Origin: JBFLVQ01 sp040758525
Lineage (GTDB): Bacteria; Acidobacteriota; Blastocatellia; Chloracidobacteriales; JADJPF01
Length of the DNA: 10,437 nt
Reading direction: 5' to 3'
Assembly (NCBI GenBank): GCA_040758525.1
Contig: JBFLVQ010000320.1
Span: 1-10,437, forward strand
Shown: positions 7,023 to 10,437 of the stretch, piece by piece
Layout of the letters: each line of letters starts with the position of its first letter
How positions within the stretch are numbered: the stretch's first letter is position 1
Notes under the pieces: generated by a model
The model's input: the letters and a program-made list of their open reading frames with translations, nothing else
What the model was told of the DNA's origin: nothing
The model's database searches: none
Made by a program: the position numbers and the translations under genes

Positions 7023-7050
7023 ATTATGATAGCGACTATTATAGTCTTAA
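7023..7050 (-). promoter_or_regulatory. Possible dinB promoter
   Basis: On the - strand, TTAAGA (7045-7050) and CATAAT (7023-7028) are spaced by 16 bp, with 4 of 6 and 5 of 6 consensus matches. This gives a leader of roughly 50 nt. The 13-bp dyad at 7034-7046 lies mostly in its spacer. A TATAAT inside the dyad (7038-7043) is an alternative -10 but has no fitting -35. Confidence 0.3.
7034..7046. promoter_or_regulatory. 13-bp palindrome between divergent genes, candidate operator
   Basis: GACTAT, a single T, and ATAGTC form a perfect dyad in the gap between the dinB-like gene and the ATPase gene. Its position inside the predicted dinB promoter spacer is typical of a repressor site. The regulator is unknown. 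Confidence 0.4.
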
Positions 7051-7108
7051 TCGAGTTTGTCTGGTCCTTCTCATTAGTTACTTATCTAGCAACTGGAGTT
7101 ATATAAAT

Positions 7109-7903
7109 ATGATCCTCTTAAGGTCAATTGTTAAGAAAAACAGTATTAAAAATACGGATAGGTTTCCTTTCAATATACCTCTGGTTAAGACCCTTAAGGA
7201 GATTGAATTTACTCGTCCAGTAACTTTTTTTGTTGGTGAGAATGGCTCAGGAAAATCAACCTTTTTAGAGGCAATTGCGGCAGGGATAGGCTCTGTAGCA
7301 GTAGGAGGAGAAGATATACAACGAGATAAGACTTTGAAATATGCTAATAGCCTTGCGACACAACTAAAGTTTGTTTGGAACAAAAAGACTTCGCGAGGTT
7401 TTTTTCTTAGAGCAGAGGATTTCTTCAACTTTGCTAAACGCATAAATAGAATGAAAGAGGAGTTAGATGAATTTGCCTCAGAATTCGAAGAAAATTTGAC
7501 TGGGTATGGCCTACAACGAGCAAAAGGCACAGTTGCTGGACAAAAGGCGGCGCTAATTGAGCAATATGGAAAAGATCTAGATGCAAACTCTCATGGCGAG
7601 AGCTTTCTAAAACTCTTTCAGGCACGATTTGTGTCTGGTGGACTATATCTTTTAGATGAACCTGAAGCTCCTCTATCACCATTAAGACAATTGTCACTAT
7701 TATCTATGCTAAAAGATATGATCGGGCAGCAAGCCCAGTTTATTATCGCTACTCATTCTCCCATTTTAATGGCTTTCCCAGACGCAACAATTTATAGTTT
7801 TGATAACTATCCAGTAGCAGAAGCCAGCTATGATGAACTTGAGCATGTCTGTTTAACACGAGCATTTTTAACTAATCCAGAATCATTCCTAAAAAATTTA
7901 TAG
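7109..7903 (+). CDS. Stand-alone ABC-type AAA ATPase (COG3910-like predicted ATPase)
   Basis: This 264-residue soluble protein has an SMC/RecF-like ABC ATPase fold with no obvious partner domain. Walker A is GENGSGKST (43-51), the signature-like motif is SHGES (161-165), Walker B is GLYLLDEPEAPLSP (Asp183, Glu184) and the switch histidine is His216 in IIATHSPILMAFPDATIY. The N-terminal FPFNIPLVKTL and the C-terminal LTRAFLTNPESFLKNL are, from memory, typical of the COG3910 family of short predicted ATPases, whose function is unknown. Between Walker A and the signature, residues about 106-130 are charged and helical, replacing the long coiled coil of true SMC proteins. The ATG is preceded by GGAG (7095-7098) at a ten-base spacing. 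All ATPase motifs are intact. It stands alone: dinB is divergent and the sigma-like gene is convergent, so context gives no clear role. Confidence 0.9.
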   Translation: MILLRSIVKKNSIKNTDRFPFNIPLVKTLKEIEFTRPVTFFVGENGSGKSTFLEAIAAGIGSVAVGGEDIQRDKTLKYANSLATQLKFVWNKKTSRGFFLRAEDFFNFAKRINRMKEELDEFASEFEENLTGYGLQRAKGTVAGQKAALIEQYGKDLDANSHGESFLKLFQARFVSGGLYLLDEPEAPLSPLRQLSLLSMLKDMIGQQAQFIIATHSPILMAFPDATIYSFDNYPVAEASYDELEHVCLTRAFLTNPESFLKNL

Positions 7904-7951
7904 ATCGGATAACGTTGGTTTGATAAGGAACAAAGGTTTCGCAGGGTTCTG

Positions 7952-8311
7952 CTAATTAATAAGCTTGGCTTTCTTATTAAGATGGCCTAGGGTCTTTAAA
8001 CTAGCCAACATTTTCAAGTAAGTCTCTATCTCTTGATCTGACTGAGTGCTCAGGTGGCTTAAAACTTGAAAGTTATTTTGTGATAGCATAAAAAAGATCT
8101 TTGCTGCCAGATCATAGATGTCTTGTGGAGTGAACTGTAGTTGGGATACGTAGCGACGAAATACTAAGCAGATTGCGCCGATAATAACGTGTTCAAAACG
8201 GTCTCTAAATTCGCACCAGGTAGTTTGTTGCTCTTCGAGAGATTGTTCAGGTAAGATCAGTCGTGTGATCAGTTCGCCATTCGTACAGTGCTTGAAACCC
8301 ATAATAATCAT
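7952..8311 (-). CDS. Short ECF sigma factor-like protein containing only region 2
   Basis: This 119-residue protein resembles the N-terminal half of an ECF sigma-70 factor. The stretch TTWCEFRDRFEHVIIGAICL (30-49) matches the region 2.1 helix, and residues about 62-113 (DIYDLAAKIFFML, then ETYLKMLASLKTLGHLNKK) match regions 2.2-2.4. The family motif DLVQE(V/T) is altered to DLAAKI. No region 4 (the -35-binding helix-turn-helix) follows: the stop is only 48 bp from the convergent ATPase gene, so the missing half is not nearby. I placed the start at ATG 8311, with GGGGGA ten bases upstream. An in-frame TTG at 8380 overlaps the stop of the previous gene (TTGA) and would add 23 residues, starting with an odd hydrophobic run. 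It lies in one - strand operon behind a zinc-finger anti-sigma-like gene. It may be a degenerate gene or a repurposed sigma fragment. Confidence 0.68.
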   Translation of the reverse strand: MIIMGFKHCTNGELITRLILPEQSLEEQQTTWCEFRDRFEHVIIGAICLVFRRYVSQLQFTPQDIYDLAAKIFFMLSQNNFQVLSHLSTQSDQEIETYLKMLASLKTLGHLNKKAKLIN

Positions 8312-8321
8312 AATCGCTTGT

Positions 8322-8327
8322 TCCCCC
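8322..8327 (-). promoter_or_regulatory. Ribosome binding site deciding the sigma-like start
   Basis: GGGGGA on the - strand sits ten bases before the ATG at 8311. It favours that ATG over the TTG at 8380, which has AGAGG directly against it with no spacer. Confidence 0.4.
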
Positions 8328-8376
8328 AATACAGTACCATAAGTTCTCTGATCTGCAAAAAGAAAAAATAAAAAGA

Positions 8377-8775
8377 TCAACCTCTACCAGCAGTTTTAGG
8401 AACTATATTAGCAGCTCTTGTGAAGGAAGTAGTCACTAAGTAACGCGATCTATCTCGCCTTTGCTTGTTAGGGAGGAAGGTTGAGACATTGGCTGCTCTC
8501 TTATTTAGCTGTTCAATAATGGCATTGCTATGTTGATCTATTAGCGCTTTTTTCTGCTTTTGCCAACGCGGGCTTGCCAAAAACTTATCAATATCATCAT
8601 CTACTAGAATCGCAGCAGAGCTAGTATCAAGAATAACTTCCCACATTAGCGTAAAATATTCCCGGCACTCCAAACATTTCTCCAGGTGTGCTTGTATCTG
8701 AAGCTCTTCTTTTGCTGATAGTTCATTATGACAATGCTTGATAAATTTTATTTCATTCCAGTAGGGGCAATTCAT
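8377..8775 (-). CDS. Zinc-finger (zf-HC2) anti-sigma-like protein without membrane segment
   Basis: Residues 3-41 form a zf-HC2/ZAS domain: Cys3 in MNCPYW, then His30, Cys34 and Cys37 in AHLEKCLECREYF, giving the C...Hx3Cx2C zinc site. KHCHNELSAKEELQIQAHL is the typical linking helix. Such domains bind and inhibit ECF sigma factors. The remaining part (about 42-132) has an acidic stretch (VDDDID) and then a basic, low-hydrophobicity tail. I see no transmembrane helix, so the protein is predicted to be cytoplasmic, unlike many RsiW-type anti-sigmas. The ATG has AGAGGA eight bases upstream. It is the first gene of a - strand pair with the sigma-region-2-like gene, an order opposite to the usual sigma-first layout. 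The tail has no recognised domain and could have been altered by decay. Confidence 0.75.
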   Translation of the reverse strand: MNCPYWNEIKFIKHCHNELSAKEELQIQAHLEKCLECREYFTLMWEVILDTSSAAILVDDDIDKFLASPRWQKQKKALIDQHSNAIIEQLNKRAANVSTFLPNKQRRDRSRYLVTTSFTRAANIVPKTAGRG

Positions 8776-8822
8776 GTAATAATTCCTCTATTCTTTCATC
8801 CGAATCTCGGGATTAAACAGCT

Positions 8823-8842
8823 TGCCTCCTTAGGCAGTGCCT
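8823..8842. promoter_or_regulatory. Overlapping TGCCT/AGGCA dyads
   Basis: TGCCT (8823-8827), AGGCA (8832-8836) and TGCCT (8838-8842) form two overlapping dyads, one with a 4-bp centre and one with a 1-bp centre. The second (11 bp) can only act as a DNA palindrome, because a one-base RNA loop cannot form. On the - strand the first dyad would place AAGG in a hairpin loop. It lies 48-67 bp before the anti-sigma-like start codon, a fitting place for an operator. Confidence 0.35.
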
Positions 8843-9015
8843 GTGTAAGACAGTACCGTATATACATAGATAACGGATTTTGACGGCATTTGTATTCTCA
8901 GGAAGGAAAAATTTTTTAATGAAGCGCTTTAATAGGAATTAACCTTAGTTTCTATTACTAACACAACCGTATGGAAAACTGCCTTGGGGTTATTGCGACA
9001 GCATCATTTTCCTAT

Positions 9016-9027
9016 TCAGTCTACTGA
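9016..9027. repeat. Short dyad TCAGT-CT-ACTGA
   Basis: TCAGT (9016-9020) and ACTGA (9023-9027) are exact reverse complements two bases apart. It is the first of three dyads in the 100 bp before the small membrane protein gene. It is short and could be chance. Confidence 0.25.
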
Positions 9028-9041
9028 GAAAGTAAGTTATT

Positions 9042-9084
9042 ATTGCCAACATTCTATCGCTTCTCGATAGTTACTTTTGGCAAT
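9042..9084. promoter_or_regulatory. Nested inverted repeat (8-bp outer, 6-bp inner)
   Basis: The outer arms ATTGCCAA (9042-9049) and TTGGCAAT (9077-9084) and the inner arms CTATCG (9054-9059) and CGATAG (9065-9070) are all perfect. They would make a two-part stem with a 4 by 6 internal loop and a five-base apical loop. There is no T-tract, so it is not a terminator. The outer arms place a TTGCCA hexamer on both strands. Confidence 0.5.
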
Positions 9085-9093
9085 TAAGATTAT

Positions 9094-9110
9094 CGCTGAA
9101 CAACTTAGCG
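9094..9110 (+). repeat. Small hairpin before the membrane protein gene
   Basis: CGCT (9094-9097) pairs with AGCG (9107-9110). A further G-U pair inside and three A-T pairs outside past one bulged base extend it modestly. It ends about 20 bases before the ribosome binding site of the next gene. Confidence 0.25.
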
Positions 9111-9129
9111 TAATAAACATCTTCTCGCT

Positions 9130-9135
9130 AGGAGA
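9130..9135 (+). promoter_or_regulatory. Ribosome binding site of the small membrane protein gene
   Basis: AGGAGA lies six bases before the ATG at 9142, an ideal arrangement. It is the main evidence that this short reading frame is translated. Confidence 0.75.
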
Positions 9136-9141
9136 CTAAAA

Positions 9142-9396
9142 ATGCAGAGACCCTTCTGGGTTGAAATTGGCCTTTTAGGAGTAAAGACTAGGAAGCAAGC
9201 AAAGATCTGGTTTATTGTCGCTTTAATCGCAGCTGGCCTCTTCTTTGCCGGAAGCTTTTTATTTCTCTACTTTTTGCTTAACTTGCCAACAATTTCAGCC
9301 ATTCTCATTGCCTTACTCTGTGGTGTATTTATATCAACGGCAGCATTCTGGTATTGGTTGTGTATTCGTTGGATGGACAACAATCAAAGCTGGTAA
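9142..9396 (+). CDS. Small two-helix membrane protein of unknown function
   Basis: This 84-residue protein has a short N-terminal cytoplasm-like stretch with positive charges (KTRKQAK, 15-21), then two strongly hydrophobic helices at about 22-47 and 50-72, and a Trp-rich tail (FWYWLCIRWMDNNQSW). By the positive-inside rule both ends probably face the cytoplasm. It has a near-ideal ribosome site and ends with tandem TAA codons. I recall similar short proteins with an FWVEIGL-type start and an IRW-D-N-W-type end from various bacteria, but no named family or function. It is alone on its strand; the next gene converges on it with 18 bp between. A role cannot be assigned. Confidence 0.75.
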   Translation: MQRPFWVEIGLLGVKTRKQAKIWFIVALIAAGLFFAGSFLFLYFLLNLPTISAILIALLCGVFISTAAFWYWLCIRWMDNNQSW

Positions 9397-9414
9397 TAAT
9401 GCACAGATTTGATG

Positions 9415-10437
9415 TCAGTTTGTCAAGACCTCTTGGGGTTTACCTAATGGCACAACCATCAATGCTTTTAAGTCTGCTAGTTTTAATGAGCGAGTTTTGA
9501 GTAAGTAGGGAAATTGTAGTACTGGTCGGCCATACATAAAGGCGTCCACATCATTGTTAAGTATCAATCTCCAGATTAGAAAAGGCGCTGCTTGGCCACG
9601 TACTTCTAAGCCATCCTCAACCTGCGTGAGTCGCAGTTGCTGACCCTGTTTAGACTCAAGAAAGATCCCTGAACCAGAACCTGCCGACTCTGCTACAAAA
9701 CTCCAGGGTTCTGTAAAAGTATAAACATACAATGATTGCATATTACCTGTATTAAGCAGAATCAGATCGCTTGATTGTAGACTACCACCAAATTTCTGCA
9801 GTGATACATGCTGTAGAAAGAAGTTGGGATGGCCATCATAAATCCTGCGATTGGAAAAGTAGGATATTGAGTTGGCATTCGCCTGAAATAGATAATAGGA
9901 GTCTGTGCCAAATTCTGTCTTTTCTGGGATACTCAATTGATCAGTTCTGATATCAAAATAGTCGCCTACCCAGATGGCTTTATTATTTGTATTAGTATGT
10001 TCTTTGACATAACGCGCTAGACGTAGCAGTATATCGTTACGATAAGCAGGACTAGCAAAACTCTCAATCTCTTGAGCAGTAGAATTTAGTAGACCAGCTA
10101 ATATCGCAAGTAGCAACGATGCTACGATCAAACGTAATGAGCGTGGTGAGAGAAATATCTTTGGTGGCGCAGCAAGAAACTTCCATACCAATTTGATTGT
10201 GCAACCAATAAAGAAAAAGAGGGCTGGATAGATATGTAAGAAGAAACGCAATTCGCGGTGTGGCACAATCAGTGTTACTGTGTATAGATAGATTAAGGTA
10301 ATTATTATTAAAAGACGCGCAAGTCGGTAATTCTGTGCAATGGCCACTATCATCCCTGCTCCTGCTAATAGCAGCAACGGTATAGAGAGGGCAAAAGTGA
10401 GCAATTCAAAGTTAAATATCACGCTACGCAAAAAATT
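9415..10437 (-). CDS. GT-C-type membrane glycosyltransferase, C-terminal part (5' end outside window)
   Basis: The reading frame stays open to the window edge, so the gene starts beyond it; 340 residues are visible. The TTG at 10431 is not a credible start. The visible N-terminal part has about four transmembrane helices. Between the second and third (counting from the edge) lies PHRELRFFLHIYPALFFF, residues about 59-76, which fits the H-(K/R)-E-x-R-F motif of GT22/ALG9-like and related lipid-phosphate-sugar transferases. After the last helix (about 102-120), residues about 123-340 form a soluble, probably periplasmic domain with mixed strand and helix, including WVGDYFDIRTDQ and YLFQANANSISYFSNRRIYDG. 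The catalytic Asp of GT-C enzymes lies near the N-terminus and is not visible. It would use a polyprenyl-phosphate sugar on a glycolipid or protein acceptor, but neither is known. Without the N-terminal part, a GT39- or GT83-like assignment is equally possible. Confidence 0.75.
   Translation of the reverse strand, partial: NFLRSVIFNFELLTFALSIPLLLLAGAGMIVAIAQNYRLARLLIIITLIYLYTVTLIVPHRELRFFLHIYPALFFFIGCTIKLVWKFLAAPPKIFLSPRSLRLIVASLLLAILAGLLNSTAQEIESFASPAYRNDILLRLARYVKEHTNTNNKAIWVGDYFDIRTDQLSIPEKTEFGTDSYYLFQANANSISYFSNRRIYDGHPNFFLQHVSLQKFGGSLQSSDLILLNTGNMQSLYVYTFTEPWSFVAESAGSGSGIFLESKQGQQLRLTQVEDGLEVRGQAAPFLIWRLILNNDVDAFMYGRPVLQFPYLLKTRSLKLADLKALMVVPLGKPQEVLTN

Larger units (their letters stand above)
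8776..9141. other. Divergent gene-free region between the anti-sigma-like gene and the small membrane protein gene
   Basis: These 366 bases contain no gene I can support. They hold a set of TGCCT/AGGCA dyads near the anti-sigma-like gene (8823-8842), an A/T run around 8907-8917, and three neighbouring dyads (9016-9027, 9042-9084, 9094-9110) before the membrane protein gene. No promoter with two good hexamers is obvious in either direction. TTGCCA (9043-9048) with GATAGT (9066-9071) at 17-bp spacing is the best + strand candidate. Confidence 0.5.

Noticed and set aside
7099..7697. Two - strand reading frames opposite the ATPase gene
   Set aside because: The + strand encodes a complete ATPase with all motifs; the antisense frames show no domain and no ribosome site.
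7904..7951. Bidirectional terminator between the convergent ATPase and sigma-like genes
   Set aside because: No stem followed by a T-tract can be seen in either direction in these 48 bases.
8919..8942. Seven-codon reading frame MKRFNRN after a purine-rich stretch
   Set aside because: It might be a leader peptide, but spacing to GGAAGG is long, no terminator or regulated gene follows directly, and such short frames are common by chance.
8971..9027. Eighteen-codon + strand reading frame in the divergent region
   Set aside because: No ribosome binding site and no recognisable features.

Overview
The window looks like chromosomal DNA from a Gram-negative, non-model bacterium. An outer membrane is implied by a TonB-dependent receptor. 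The mix of genes (an ECF-type sigma fragment with a zinc-finger anti-sigma, a DinB-like enzyme, an AraC regulator with an uncharacterised N-terminal domain, a stand-alone ABC-type ATPase and an NtrB-like kinase) recalls Acidobacteriota such as Blastocatellia. This assignment is an impression from protein style, not a computed result. Base composition leans slightly AT-rich throughout, and no stretch stands out as foreign. No tRNA, rRNA, CRISPR array or insertion sequence was seen.

Layout: (1) 1-786, the 3' part of a sensor histidine kinase that begins before the window. (2) 787-1161, a gene-free stretch with a good sigma-70-like promoter, a perfect 11-bp inverted repeat and a strong hairpin. 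(3) 1162-5580, a three-gene iron cassette on the + strand: a Fiu/PiuA-like catecholate siderophore receptor, a PiuC/YbiX PKHD-type hydroxylase and a PiuB-like PepSY membrane protein. (4) 5554-6967 on the - strand, a DinB-like protein followed by an AraC regulator whose 3' end overlaps the iron cassette tail to tail. (5) 7109-7903, a COG3910-type ATPase divergent from dinB. (6) 7952-8775 on the - strand, a zinc-finger anti-sigma-like protein followed by a short protein resembling only region 2 of an ECF sigma factor. (7) 8776-9141, a gene-free stretch with several dyads. (8) 9142-9396, a two-helix membrane protein. (9) 9415-10437 on the - strand, the C-terminal part of a GT-C-type membrane glycosyltransferase cut by the window edge.

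How the genes may work together: the receptor would import ferric catecholate across the outer membrane. The PepSY protein is a plausible inner-membrane reductase for the imported iron complex, and the PiuC-type dioxygenase is its usual genomic companion of unclear substrate. The receptor carries an N-terminal STN signalling domain, which the characterised Fiu receptor lacks, yet no FecR-type partner lies nearby. The most unusual item is the sigma-like gene. It has no room for region 4, has lost conserved region 2 residues, and follows an anti-sigma-like gene without a membrane segment. It may be a decayed sigma/anti-sigma pair or a small regulator derived from one.
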